DNA of 64,000 nt from Novosphingobium fuchskuhlense (GCF_001519075.1 NZ_KQ954246.1:310001-374000); one strand, 5' to 3'. Shown: positions 27,762 through 35,875, counted from the first letter of the stretch. Notes: a model not told the origin generated them from the letters alone. Translations and numbers: made by a program.

Positions 27762-29054
27762 ATGACACAGCTGCCCATTTCCGCCGACCTCATCGCGGAC
27801 CGCAACGCCGTCCACCTCGAAGCGCTCGAAGACGATTACGGCGCGCTTGGCCGCAAGCTCGCCCGCGCCGGGATCGATATCGATGCGGTCAAGGCAAAAG
27901 TCGCCGGCTTCTCTGTTGCCGTCCCCTCGTGGGGCGCGGGCCGTGGCGGCACGCGGTTCGCCAAGTTCCCGATCCCTGGCGAGCCCACCAACATCCACGA
28001 AAAGCTGGAGGACTGCGCCGTCATCCAGCAGCTCGGCCGCACCACCCCGCGCGTGTCGCCGCACTTCCCGTGGGACAAGGTCAGCGACTACAAGGCCCTG
28101 CGTGAGGAAGCCGCCGCCCTCGGCCTCGGCTTCGATGCGGTCAATTCCAACACATTCCAGGATCAGCCCGGGCAGGCGCACACGTATGCCAACGGCTCGC
28201 TCGCCGCGCAGGATGCCGCAACGCGCGCGCAGGCGGTCGACCACAATATCGAATGCATCGAGATCGGCCGCCAGCTGGGCTCGAAGGACATTACCGTCTG
28301 GGTTGGCGATGGCACCAATTTCCCCGGCCAGCAGGATCTTGGCCGCAGCCTCGACCGCTATCTCGAAGCCGCATCGCAAGTCTACGCCGCGCTGCCGGAT
28401 GACTGGCGCATGTTGCTGGAACACAAGATGTTCGAGCCTGCGTTCTACTCCACCGTGATCAGCGACTGGGGCTCCTCGATCCTCGCCGCGCAGGAACTCG
28501 GCCCCAAGGCCAAGTGCCTTGTCGATCTGGGCCACCACGCGCCGAACGTGAACATCGAACAGATCGTCGCCCGGCTCCACCGCTTCGGCAAATTGGGCGG
28601 CTTCCACTTCAACGACAGCAAGTACGGCGACGACGACCTCGATTCAGGCTCGATCAACCCGCACCAGCTGTTCCTCGTGTTCAACGAACTGGCCGAGGCG
28701 GAGCTCAATCCGCGTGAGGGGTTCAACCCCAGCTACATGATCGACCAGTCGCACAACGTCACCGATCCCATCGAATCGATGCTGTCTTCGGCGGAAACCA
28801 TCGCCCAGTGCTACGCCAAGGCCGCCTTGGTGGACCGCGACGCGCTCCATGGCGCGCAGGAAGCCAACGACACGATGATGGCCTTCCAGACGCTGCGCCG
28901 CGCCTACAACACCGATGTCGCGCCGATCCTCGCGATGGCGCGCCTGGAAGCGGGCGGCGCGATCGATGTCCTCGAAGCCTATCGTCTCAGCCAGTACCGC
29001 AGCCGCAAGGCGCAGGAACGCAAGGCTGTCGGGCGGGGGGCAGGCATCGTCTGA
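27762..29054 (+). CDS. rhaI: L-rhamnose isomerase (RhaI type)
   Basis: A 430-residue xylose-isomerase-like TIM barrel converting L-rhamnose to L-rhamnulose. It carries the metal-binding motifs of the Pseudomonas stutzeri-type enzyme: W-V-G-D-G-T-N, E-H-K-M-F-E-P, D-L-G-H-H-A and H-F-N-D-S-K-Y-G-D-D-D-L. It is unrelated to enterobacterial RhaA in length and motifs. It follows rhaD with a GGGGAGAGG ribosome site. No rhamnose mutarotase gene (rhaM) is in the window. Confidence 0.93.
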   Translation: MTQLPISADLIADRNAVHLEALEDDYGALGRKLARAGIDIDAVKAKVAGFSVAVPSWGAGRGGTRFAKFPIPGEPTNIHEKLEDCAVIQQLGRTTPRVSPHFPWDKVSDYKALREEAAALGLGFDAVNSNTFQDQPGQAHTYANGSLAAQDAATRAQAVDHNIECIEIGRQLGSKDITVWVGDGTNFPGQQDLGRSLDRYLEAASQVYAALPDDWRMLLEHKMFEPAFYSTVISDWGSSILAAQELGPKAKCLVDLGHHAPNVNIEQIVARLHRFGKLGGFHFNDSKYGDDDLDSGSINPHQLFLVFNELAEAELNPREGFNPSYMIDQSHNVTDPIESMLSSAETIAQCYAKAALVDRDALHGAQEANDTMMAFQTLRRAYNTDVAPILAMARLEAGGAIDVLEAYRLSQYRSRKAQERKAVGRGAGIV

Positions 29055-29062
29055 TAAGAAAG

Positions 29063-29242
29063 TGGTGCCGGCTACAGGATTCGAACCCCCAGCGGAGCCG
29101 CTTGCGGCGCAGCGAAGCGAGGGCACCACGGGTTCGTCAGCGCCGAGGGGAATGGTGCCGGCTACAGGATTCGAACCCCCAGCGGAGCCGCTTGCGGCGC
29201 AGCGAAGCGAGGGCACCACGGGTTCGTCAGCGCTGAGGGGAA
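29063..29242 (-). repeat. two tandem 90-bp units carrying tRNA-Thr 3' ends
   Basis: Two direct repeats, 29063-29152 and 29153-29242, differ at one base. Each begins with 26 bases that match the 3' end of the adjacent tRNA-Thr (29243-29268) except one base, including the CCA. The other 64 bases contain a GCCGC-TT-GCGGC hairpin. No T-stem partner or anticodon arm is present, so these are tRNA remnants, not tRNAs. They lie between the rhaI stop and the tRNA gene. Confidence 0.85.
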
Positions 29243-29318
<76 letters not shown>

Positions 29319-29337
29319 GTTGGCGGCCTCCTTAGCG

Positions 29338-30210
29338 TCAGGTGGCCCCGAAGGTCCAGCCCTCGGTGCGGGCAATCGTTTCGGTCAGCCCCGCCGGTGC
29401 CCACAGCGCCGGATCGTGCGCCACCGTGCGCAGCCATGCGGCGGTCACCAGCGCGTCGCTGGTATGATCATCGACCGCACCTATCAGCCCCACCGGCGCG
29501 CTTCCCAGCCGCGCCAGCGCCGCATCAAGCTCCGCGCCGTCCCTGATCTTGGAGCGGCCGGCGCTGCGCCCGGCCGCCATCGCCGCAATCGTCGTGTAGA
29601 TCTCGCAGATCACCGAGCCCGCGCCTGGCAGCGCATCCACCGGCCAGACCGGCAACCGCCCCGCAAGCCGGTGCAGCACGCGCATGCCCGAGAGGCTCGA
29701 TTTGCCCACTTGCGCCGCACCGACCAGATTGAAGTTCGAATAGGGCGTGCAGCCCATCCGTTGCTGCGCCAGTTCGGTCACCCGGAACCGCCCTCTTCCG
29801 CCTCCGAATGCCGCGCCTTCGCGCCCGCCATGCCGCCGGAAATGCGCACTCGCTTCAGGATGATCGACAAACGCGCCCACCGACAGGTGCGGCTCGGCCT
29901 CGCACACCGCATCGATGAGCGCCCACAGGGCCTTGGCATCGACAGGGCTTTGGGCCCACCCCGGAAAGAACGCTTGCCTGTCGGCAAAGGCGAGGGAGAT
30001 TCCCAGATCCATCCCCACCAGTGTCCCCGCCGGCAATTCGTCCAACAGCCATGCCAGAACCTCGCTGCGCGACCAGCGATGCCCGGGCCGCACCAGCTGC
30101 GGTGCAGCCTTGCCCTCCTCGCAGATCGCCAGCGCAATCCCCCGGTGCCGCTCCCCCGCCGCGCCGGACCAGTCGATGGCTGCGAAGTGCCGAAAGCGAC
30201 CCGGCGTCAT
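29338..30210 (-). CDS. hypothetical protein with RNase H-like motifs
   Basis: A 290-residue protein starting at ATG 30210, which overlaps the rarA stop by 4 bases (ATGA). Acidic motifs are spaced as in RNase H-fold proteins: A-A-I-D-W-S-G-A near residue 10, G-M-D-L-G-I-S-L near 65, V-I-C-E-I-Y in the middle and D-D-H-T-S-D-A-L-V-T-A-A near the end. DUF429-type predicted nucleases have this layout, but the assignment is inference. Coupling to the replication-repair gene rarA would suit a nucleic-acid role. Confidence 0.7.
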   Translation of the reverse strand: MTPGRFRHFAAIDWSGAAGERHRGIALAICEEGKAAPQLVRPGHRWSRSEVLAWLLDELPAGTLVGMDLGISLAFADRQAFFPGWAQSPVDAKALWALIDAVCEAEPHLSVGAFVDHPEASAHFRRHGGREGAAFGGGRGRFRVTELAQQRMGCTPYSNFNLVGAAQVGKSSLSGMRVLHRLAGRLPVWPVDALPGAGSVICEIYTTIAAMAAGRSAGRSKIRDGAELDAALARLGSAPVGLIGAVDDHTSDALVTAAWLRTVAHDPALWAPAGLTETIARTEGWTFGAT

Positions 30211-31529
30211 TCCCCCCGCCGCTCGCGCCGCTTCTTGTCCCACCACTCCAGCCGCTTCACGATCTCGCGCTCGAACCCGCGCTCGACCGGCTTGTAGAAC
30301 GCCTGCGCGCGCATCCCCTCCGGCCAATAATCCGCGCCGGAAAAGCCGTCCTCGGCCTCATGGTCATAGGCATAACCTTCGCCATAGCCGATCTCCTTCA
30401 TCAGCTTGGTCGGGGCATTGAGGATATGCGCCGGGGGCGGCAGCGATCCCGTTTCCCGCGCGCTCGCAAAGGCCGCCTTTTGCGCCGCATAGGCCGCGTT
30501 CGATTTGGGCGCGGTCGCAAGGTAAAGGCAGGCCTGCACGATGGCGAGTTCCCCCTCCGGCGAGCCGAGGAACTGGTAGGCATCCTTCGCCGCGAGGCAC
30601 TGCACCAGCGCTTGCGGATCGGCGAGGCCGATGTCCTCGCTGGCAAAGCGAACCAGTCGCCGCAGCACGTAGAGCGGCTCTTCCCCCGCCGTCAGCATCC
30701 GCGCCATGTAATAGAGCGCGGCCTGCGGGTCCGATCCGCGCAGGGCCTTGTGGAGCGCCGAAATCAGGTTGTAGTGCCCGTCGCGGTCCTTGTCGTAGAC
30801 CGCCACGCGCCGCATCAGGAATTTCGCCAGCTCCTCCGGCCCCAGCGGCGCGGGGAGCGAGACATCGAACAGCGTTTCGGCTTGCCCCAGCAGAAACCGC
30901 CCGTCACCATCGGCCGAGGCGATCAGCGCCTCGCGCGCCGGCGGGGTGAGGGGGAGCCTCAGGCCGGTCAGCTCTTCCGCCCGCGCCAGCAGCGATCCCA
31001 GCGCATCCGCGTCCAGCCGGTGCAGGATCAGCACTTGCGCCCGGCTCAGCAGCGCCGCGTTCAGCGCAAAGCTCGGGTTCTCGGTCGTCGCGCCGACCAG
31101 CGTGACGGTCCCCTTTTCCACATAGGGCAGAAACCCGTCCTGCTGCGCGCGGTTGAAGCGGTGGATCTCGTCCACGAACAGCAGTGTCTTGCGCCCTATC
31201 TGGGCCATGCCTTCCGCCTCGGCAAAGGCCTTCTTGAGGTCCGCCACGCCGGAAAACACCGCGCTGATCGCCACATAGCGCAAGCCCACCGCATCGGCGA
31301 GCAGCCGGGCGATGGTCGTCTTGCCCGTCCCCGGCGGCCCCCACAGGATGATCGAGGAGAGCTTGCCCGCCGCCACCATCCGCCCGATCGCGCCATCGGG
31401 CCCGGTCAGGTGGTCCTGGCCCACGACCTCACCCAGATTGGCCGGACGCAGCCGCTCGGCCAGCGGCGCATCATCGGCGGCGGTTCCACGCGGCGTTTCG
31501 GCAGGGGCAGGGGCAAAGAGATCGGACAT
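30207..31529 (-). CDS. rarA: replication-associated recombination protein A (RarA/MgsA)
   Basis: A 440-residue AAA+ ATPase of the clamp-loader clade that acts at stalled replication forks. The Walker A motif G-P-P-G-T-G-K-T-T lies near residue 60, Walker B/sensor L-F-V-D-E-I-H-R-F-N near 115, and G-A-T-T-E-N-P-S-F near 140. A C-terminal tetramerisation domain ends with Y-Y-M-A-R-M and later Y-W-P-E-G-M. Length and motifs are typical. The downstream RNase H-like gene overlaps its stop. Confidence 0.96.
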   Translation of the reverse strand: MSDLFAPAPAETPRGTAADDAPLAERLRPANLGEVVGQDHLTGPDGAIGRMVAAGKLSSIILWGPPGTGKTTIARLLADAVGLRYVAISAVFSGVADLKKAFAEAEGMAQIGRKTLLFVDEIHRFNRAQQDGFLPYVEKGTVTLVGATTENPSFALNAALLSRAQVLILHRLDADALGSLLARAEELTGLRLPLTPPAREALIASADGDGRFLLGQAETLFDVSLPAPLGPEELAKFLMRRVAVYDKDRDGHYNLISALHKALRGSDPQAALYYMARMLTAGEEPLYVLRRLVRFASEDIGLADPQALVQCLAAKDAYQFLGSPEGELAIVQACLYLATAPKSNAAYAAQKAAFASARETGSLPPPAHILNAPTKLMKEIGYGEGYAYDHEAEDGFSGADYWPEGMRAQAFYKPVERGFEREIVKRLEWWDKKRRERRGE

Positions 31530-31566
31530 TCGACTCCGGCACTACCAACGCAGGCCTTCCCCGTCA

Positions 31567-31585
31567 CCCCGGACTTGATCCGGGG
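31567..31585. repeat. short CCCCGGA/TCCGGGG hairpin
   Basis: Perfect 7-bp inverted repeat with loop CTTGA between rarA and the PadR gene. A degenerate relative (CCCTGGCTTGACCCGAGG) lies near 35780. The motif family is common in intergenic regions of alphaproteobacteria; no function is assigned. Confidence 0.4.
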
Positions 31586-31649
31586 TTTGGCGTCTTTCAG
31601 CCCCCCGACAACCAGAAACTCCCACCCACCCTCTTGCAAAGAGCTTATA

Positions 31650-31661
31650 AAGATATATCTT
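31650..31661. promoter_or_regulatory. candidate PadR operator
   Basis: A 12-bp perfect palindrome AAGATATATCTT in an AT-rich stretch, 31 bases upstream of the PadR start. PadR regulators often bind AT-rich palindromes overlapping their own promoter, so autoregulation is a reasonable inference. Confidence 0.45.
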
Positions 31662-31691
31662 AGAGCCATCATGAAGCATCAAGGATATACA

Positions 31692-32405
31692 ATGCGACTC
31701 CACAGACACGGCCACGGACATGGCTTCAAACATCACATCGCCCTGAAAATGATGGCGCGCGGCTTCGGGGGCTGGGGCCACCGCGGCGGCGGTTTCGGCG
31801 GCGGCGGTTTCGGCGGCGGCGGTTTCGGCGGCGGCTGGGGCGGCGGCGAGGACTGGGACGATGAAGGCCCCGGCTTCGGCGGACGACGCGGCCGCCACGG
31901 CGGCGGCCGATCTGGAGGCAGGGGCGGCCGCATGTTTGCCCCCGGCGAACTGCGCCTCCTCCTCCTGCTCCTCCTCGATGAGCAGGACCGCCACGGCTAC
32001 GAACTGATCAAGGCGATCGAGGAACTCGCCGCCGGCGCCTACGCGCCCAGCCCCGGCGTGGTCTATCCCACGCTCCAGCTGCTGGTGGACGAAGGCATGA
32101 TTACCGAGGTTCCGGGCGAAGGCGCCCGCAAGGCCTTCACCATGACCGATGCCGGCCGCGCCGAACTCGCCCCCCGGCTGGACGAGGCCAAGGCCGTCGT
32201 CCAGCGCCTCGGCGATTTCGGCAAGGCCCGGCAGGAGGCCGAAGGCCGCAGCGGCAGCCCGCCCTTGCGCCGGGCGGTCGCCAACCTCATGCTCGCGCTG
32301 CGCCAGAAGGCGTTTGGCGGGGTCGACGAGGCCACCGCCCACCAGATCGCCGACATTCTCGACGAAGCAGCGCGCAAGATCGAACGCATGGGAACCCCGC
32401 AATGA
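31692..32405 (+). CDS. PadR-family transcriptional regulator with Gly/His-rich N-terminus
   Basis: A 237-residue regulator. The C-terminal part holds the PadR winged helix: E-L-R-L-L-L-L-L-L-L, H-G-Y-E-L-I-K-A-I, S-P-G-V-V-Y-P-T-L and the wing E-G-A-R-K-A-F-T-M-T. It is preceded by about 75 unusual residues: a His-rich start (R-H-G-H-G-H-G-F-K-H-H), repeats of G-G-G-F-G encoded by tandem 15-bp units, and an Arg/Gly-rich tail. ATG 31692 has an AAGGAT site; ATG 31671 would add 7 residues. The His-rich end might sense metal. The stop overlaps the DUF2218 start. Confidence 0.87.
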   Translation: MRLHRHGHGHGFKHHIALKMMARGFGGWGHRGGGFGGGGFGGGGFGGGWGGGEDWDDEGPGFGGRRGRHGGGRSGGRGGRMFAPGELRLLLLLLLDEQDRHGYELIKAIEELAAGAYAPSPGVVYPTLQLLVDEGMITEVPGEGARKAFTMTDAGRAELAPRLDEAKAVVQRLGDFGKARQEAEGRSGSPPLRRAVANLMLALRQKAFGGVDEATAHQIADILDEAARKIERMGTPQ

Positions 32406-32722
32406 GCAGCTCTGTCGCCCACGTCGCCACCAGCCATGCCAGCAAGTACCTCCAGCAGGTCTGCAAGCACTGGGAACACAACCTCGCCGTCACCTTCGAT
32501 GCGCAGCAGGGCACCGTCACCTTCCCACGCGACGCACGCGGCGCTGCGTGGGCGGGGGACGCGGTGGTCACCTTCACCGCGCACCCCGAAACGCTCGAAT
32601 GCCATATCGCCGCCAGCGAGCCCGGCCAGCGCGACGGCCTGAAAGGTGCGGTCGAGCGCCACATCGACCGCTTCGCCTTCCGCGAGACGCTGGCGTGGGA
32701 ATGGTCCGATCTGGATGGCTGA
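32402..32722 (+). CDS. DUF2218 protein
   Basis: A 106-residue protein with the DUF2218 pattern: A-S-K-Y-L-Q-Q-V-C-K-H-W, an alternating strand region around V-T-F-T-A-H-P-E-T-L, and V-E-R-H-I-D-R-F-A-F-R-E near the C-terminus. The family is often encoded with PadR regulators or siderophore genes; its function is not established. ATGA overlap with the PadR gene makes it the probable target and partner of that regulator. Confidence 0.85.
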   Translation: MSSSVAHVATSHASKYLQQVCKHWEHNLAVTFDAQQGTVTFPRDARGAAWAGDAVVTFTAHPETLECHIAASEPGQRDGLKGAVERHIDRFAFRETLAWEWSDLDG

Positions 32723-32778
32723 TTGCCAGCCAGCCCTCTCCGGCGTAGACTTGCCCCTGCGCCGGAGAGGATAAAGCC

Positions 32779-33213
32779 ATGCCCCTGAACGCGAGACCCA
32801 AGGCCCCTGCATCCTTCTGGATCGTCGCTGTGCTCAGCCTTTTGTGGAACCTGTTCGGCTGCTACGACTACCTGATGTCGAAGCTCTCCCCGGCCAGCTA
32901 TTTCGCCGCCAACGGGATGAACGCCGAAAGCGCCGCCTACATGGCCGCGCTGCCTGCCTGGCTCACCGCATTCTGGGCGCTCGGCGTCTGGGGCTCGCTG
33001 CTCGGCTCATTGCTCCTCATCACCCGCTCGAAGCAGGCTGCGCCCGCCTTCGCGCTCTCGCTGCTCGGCCTTGCCGTTAGCCAGCTCACGCAGGCGTTCT
33101 GGCTCCACCCGCCGCAGCCCGCGCCAGCAGGGCTTGTCCTCACGATCTGGAGCGCCCTCGTGTTCTTCCTGATCTATGCGCGCAGCATGGCCGCCAGGGG
33201 CGTGCTGCGCTAG
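32779..33213 (+). CDS. four-helix membrane protein of unknown function
   Basis: A 144-residue protein with four hydrophobic segments: residues ~13-33, ~58-82, ~88-108 and ~115-138. The sequence L-W-N-L-F-G-C-Y-D-Y in helix 1 and F-W-A-L-G-V-W-G-S-L-L-G-S in helix 2 recur in uncharacterised proteins of this size. No enzymatic residues are evident. Its stop codon TAG coincides with the first bases of the palindromic element at 33211. Confidence 0.75.
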   Translation: MPLNARPKAPASFWIVAVLSLLWNLFGCYDYLMSKLSPASYFAANGMNAESAAYMAALPAWLTAFWALGVWGSLLGSLLLITRSKQAAPAFALSLLGLAVSQLTQAFWLHPPQPAPAGLVLTIWSALVFFLIYARSMAARGVLR

Positions 33214-33314
33214 AGCGATCCGTTCCGATTGCATCGGACGGATCGCTCTAGAGTCTTGTTCACCCGCGTTTTCCGAGTCACCAGATGATTCCATCTGGTT
33301 CGAAAACGCTCTAG
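33211..33314. repeat. MITE-like palindromic intergenic element
   Basis: A 104-base element with complementary ends (TAGAGC at the left, GCTCTA in the last seven bases). It is built of two hairpins. The first has arms of about 18 bp (33211-33229 with 33233-33250, one bulged base). The second pairs GCGTTTTC (33266-33273) with GAAAACGC (33302-33309) and has an inner CCAGATG/CATCTGG stem. Both flanking convergent genes end on TAG codons supplied by the element's ends. Confidence 0.65.
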
Positions 33315-34543
33315 CGCCGCTTGAGCGCGTCCTTCTGCCGGATCAGCCGCAGGTAAGTGTCCGCCACGGCCTGATTGATCGCGTCCCAGCTGAAATCGAG
33401 TGACCGCTTCTCGCCCGCCGCGCCGTGGCGCGCGCGCAGGTCGCCGTCCTCGACATAGGCGCGCAGTGCCTCGGCAAACTGGTTCAGCGCGCCCGGCGCG
33501 ATCAGGCGGCCCGAAACCCCGTCCGAAACCAGGCTCTGGCTTCCCGTCGCCGCCGCTGCCACCACCGGCACGCCGCAGGCCATCGCCTCCAGCGTCACGT
33601 TGCCGAAGGTCTCGGTGATCGAGGGGTTGAACAACACATCCATCGCCGCGACCGCGCGGCCCAGATCCTTACCGCCCTGAAAACCGGTGAACACCGCGCC
33701 CGGCAGCCGCGCCTCGAACCAGGCGCGCGCGGGGCCTTCACCCACCACCATCACCCGGTGGCGCATCCCGGTAGCCGCGCTCTTGCGGACCAGTTCGTCG
33801 ATCGTGTCGGAAAACACGTCGAGCCCCTTTTCCATCACCAGCCTGCCGAGGAAGCCGATCACCACCTCGTCGTCGGCAATGCCAAGGCCGCGCCGCCATT
33901 CCGGATCGCGCCGGCCGGGGTTGAAGATCGTCCGGTCCACCCCGCGCGACCACAGCGAGATGTCATAGTTCATCCGCTCCTCGCGCAGCACTTGCGCCAT
34001 CGATTCCGAAGGCGCGACCAGCGCATCGCAGCGGCGGTAGAACCGGCGCAGCAGCGCGGTCAGCAAGGGCTCGATCCAGGCCATGTTGTAATAGCGCGGA
34101 TACGTATCGAAGCGGGTGTGCACGCTCGCCAGCACCGGCAGGCCGCGGCTGCGCGCCCAGCTCACCGCGCGGTGCGCGGCCGGATCGGGCGAGGAGACGT
34201 GGACCACATTGGGCTGGAACGCCTTGAGGTCGGCACGCGCCTTGCGGCCCAGCGCGAAGGGAATGCGATACTCCGCGCGCCCCGGCACCGCAAACGAGGG
34301 CAGCCCCACCAGCTTGCCCATCGAGGGGAACGCGGGCTTGCGCACCTTGGGCGCATAGACGTGAACTTGCGCGCCCTGCCGCTGGAGATAGCCCACCAGC
34401 CGGTTCAGCGCCTGGTTCGCCCCGTCACGCACATAGTTGTAGTTGCCGCTGAGCAGCGCCACGCGCAGGCCCTTGAGCGGCGCATCGACGGGTGCGGTTT
34501 CGCCGATGGCGGTTTCCGGGGTGGCAGTCATCCGCGGGGCCAT
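33311..34543 (-). CDS. family 4 (GT-B) glycosyltransferase
   Basis: A 410-residue GT4 glycosyltransferase. The N-terminal domain has S-G-N-Y-N-Y-V-R-D-G-A-N and V-H-V-S-S-P-D, and the C-terminal donor domain has F-L-G-R-L-V-M-E-K-G and the E-x7-E-type motif around S-I-T-E-T-F-G-N-V-T-L-E-A. It probably transfers a sugar to a lipid or envelope glycan, in the manner of PimB or sulfoquinovosyl/mannosyltransferases; donor and acceptor are unknown. ATG 34543 is a compromise start; 34561 and 34531 are alternatives. Confidence 0.85.
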   Translation of the reverse strand: MAPRMTATPETAIGETAPVDAPLKGLRVALLSGNYNYVRDGANQALNRLVGYLQRQGAQVHVYAPKVRKPAFPSMGKLVGLPSFAVPGRAEYRIPFALGRKARADLKAFQPNVVHVSSPDPAAHRAVSWARSRGLPVLASVHTRFDTYPRYYNMAWIEPLLTALLRRFYRRCDALVAPSESMAQVLREERMNYDISLWSRGVDRTIFNPGRRDPEWRRGLGIADDEVVIGFLGRLVMEKGLDVFSDTIDELVRKSAATGMRHRVMVVGEGPARAWFEARLPGAVFTGFQGGKDLGRAVAAMDVLFNPSITETFGNVTLEAMACGVPVVAAAATGSQSLVSDGVSGRLIAPGALNQFAEALRAYVEDGDLRARHGAAGEKRSLDFSWDAINQAVADTYLRLIRQKDALKRR

Positions 34544-34669
34544 AGTGGCTTTTGCCCCCATAAGAAAGGCGCACCGGTCATGCGCGGGCCAAGGGGCGCG
34601 CACAGGACCGGTGCGGGCAGGGTTGTCGAAGCGGCCGGGGTGCGACCGGACCCCGGAGGCAGTTGGATG

Positions 34670-35053
34670 TTACCAGCCGCGCCAGCCGCCTCGATGCTCC
34701 CAGCGTTCGTGATCTTCCCAGCGTTCGTGTTCGCGCCACCGGCGGCCCTCGTCATAGCGCGGATCATAGCCGCGCCAGGCGGGATAGCTGCGATACGCCG
34801 GGTAAGGGCGGTAGACCGGGTAGGCCGGATAGGCCTGATAATACCCGCCGTAATAGCGGGGCCGGTTGTCGTAGCGGACGTAGACATCGCTGTCGTTGTG
34901 GTCCGATGCGATTGCGGCCCCGATGGCGAGGCCCACGATGCCCGCGCCGATCGCGATCCCGGCGCGGTCGCCGTGCGCTTCGGCCGGAGCCGCGAGAGCG
35001 AGGCTGCCTGCAGCCAGCGCGATGGCGGTCGTTGCTGTCTTCCAGAGCTTCAT
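34670..35053 (-). CDS. small secreted Tyr/Pro/Trp-rich protein (RcnB-like)
   Basis: A 127-residue protein with a Sec signal peptide ending near A-P-A-E-A-H-G. A glycine-zipper-like hydrophobic segment (G-I-V-G-L-A-I-G-A-A-I-A-S) follows, then a tail of Y-P-A-Y-P-V-Y type repeats and an E-R-W-E-D-H-E-R-W-E end. The composition resembles uncharacterised periplasmic proteins common in sphingomonads. It is tandem with another such gene upstream (35172-35615), although separate promoters are likely. Confidence 0.72.
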   Translation of the reverse strand: MKLWKTATTAIALAAGSLALAAPAEAHGDRAGIAIGAGIVGLAIGAAIASDHNDSDVYVRYDNRPRYYGGYYQAYPAYPVYRPYPAYRSYPAWRGYDPRYDEGRRWREHERWEDHERWEHRGGWRGW

Positions 35054-35171
35054 GGCCCGTCTCCTGTGCCTGTGTGATGCGTGTCGGCGCGATCTTTGCA
35101 GAAAGCGCCGCGCGCTTTGAACCGATCCTGAAGCGGCGCGCCCGATGCGGCGCGCCGCCCCAAAGCTGCGG

Positions 35172-35615
35172 TCAGTTGCCCCGGTAATCGCCCTGGTATC
35201 CGTCCGGATCGCGATAGCCGCGCCGGTCGTAATAGCCGTCCTGCGTCTCGGGATAGCCATCGCGGCTGTAGCCTGGCTGGCCGCCTTGATAGCGCTGGTC
35301 ATAGGGATCGCCGTTCTGCGCGCCCTGCCAGGTCGGCTGACCCCGATAGGGCTGCTGATACTGGCCCCGATAGCGGCTGTCGTAGCGATCCCGGTTGTGA
35401 TTGCTGTTCGCCGCCGAGGCAATGATGGCCCCCAGCGCCAGCCCGATGATCCCGCCCGCAATCGCCGCTCCGGTGCCGTCGCCGCCGCGCCCGTGATGGC
35501 GATAGCTGCCATACCCGCCGCCGTAATAGGGATCGGCCATGGCTGGTGTGGCACTGGCGAGCGCCGTGGCGCCAAGGGCAAGGGCAAGCGTGGCCTTCTT
35601 CGCAAAGGTGAACAT
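35172..35615 (-). CDS. small secreted glycine-zipper protein
   Basis: A 147-residue protein with a Sec signal peptide (A-T-P-A-M-A-D cleavage near residue 28). A Gly/His-rich patch, a hydrophobic glycine-zipper helix (A-G-G-I-I-G-L-A-L-G-A-I-I) and a long Tyr/Gln/Asp/Arg-rich hydrophilic tail follow. It was started at ATG 35615, not at the upstream in-frame start 35660, because the signal peptide begins there. Function is unknown. The 32-bp motif it shares with the 18.5-kb gene lies 115 bases upstream of the start. Confidence 0.75.
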   Translation of the reverse strand: MFTFAKKATLALALGATALASATPAMADPYYGGGYGSYRHHGRGGDGTGAAIAGGIIGLALGAIIASAANSNHNRDRYDSRYRGQYQQPYRGQPTWQGAQNGDPYDQRYQGGQPGYSRDGYPETQDGYYDRRGYRDPDGYQGDYRGN

Positions 35616-35729
35616 CTCTCGTCTCCAGCGGAGCGAGATGGATCGGAACCCCCCGATCACGATTCGCTGCCGTCGAAGTCCGATCTAGGCCCCGCTGGCT
35701 GAACGCATACGGGATGAGGCTTGCAGCGT

Positions 35730-35761
35730 TTGTTCAGGTTTAAGGCTTTTTTGCTGAACGA
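35730..35761 (-). promoter_or_regulatory. shared TGAAC/GTTCA promoter motif, copy 2
   Basis: Minus-strand reading: TCGTTCAGCAAA, four variable bases, CCTTAAACCTGAACAA. It differs from copy 1 (19076-19107) only in the four central bases and one base in the right half. It lies upstream of the secreted glycine-zipper gene. Confidence 0.55.
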
Positions 35762-35819
35762 TTGATCTGCTCATCGGCACCCCTGGCTTGACCCGAGGCC
35801 CCGCGTCCTGCGTCCAAAC

Positions 35820-35848
35820 AAAAAGGGCGGCCCTCGCCGGACCGCCCT
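35820..35848 (-). terminator. rho-independent terminator of typA
   Basis: In the direction of typA the stem AGGGCGG/CCGCCCT (7 bp, 11-base loop) is followed by TTTT. It lies 28 bases after the typA stop. Confidence 0.75.
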
Positions 35849-35875
35849 CTCTGTCTCGTTGCCAAAAGGCAGCGC

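Noticed and set aside
25582-27768. Long minus-strand open frame (728 codons) opposite rhaD
   Set aside because: It mirrors the rhaD coding frame; GC-rich third positions leave the antisense frame open. Its composition is Arg/Gly/Asp/Glu-rich with no domain, while rhaD has full family motifs.
29063-29152. Extra tRNA genes in the tail units
   Set aside because: Only the T-loop and 3' acceptor strand are present; no D-arm, anticodon arm or 5' acceptor strand.
29055-29242. Peptides with V-P-A-T-G-F-E-P repeated in the tRNA-tail units
   Set aside because: These are translations of tRNA antisense sequence, a well-known annotation artefact, not a repeat protein.
35102-35158. GC hairpins between the two small secreted-protein genes as terminators
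   Set aside because: Stems AAAGCGC/GCGCTTT and GCGGCGCGC/GCGCGCCGC exist, but neither is followed by a T-run in the transcribed direction.
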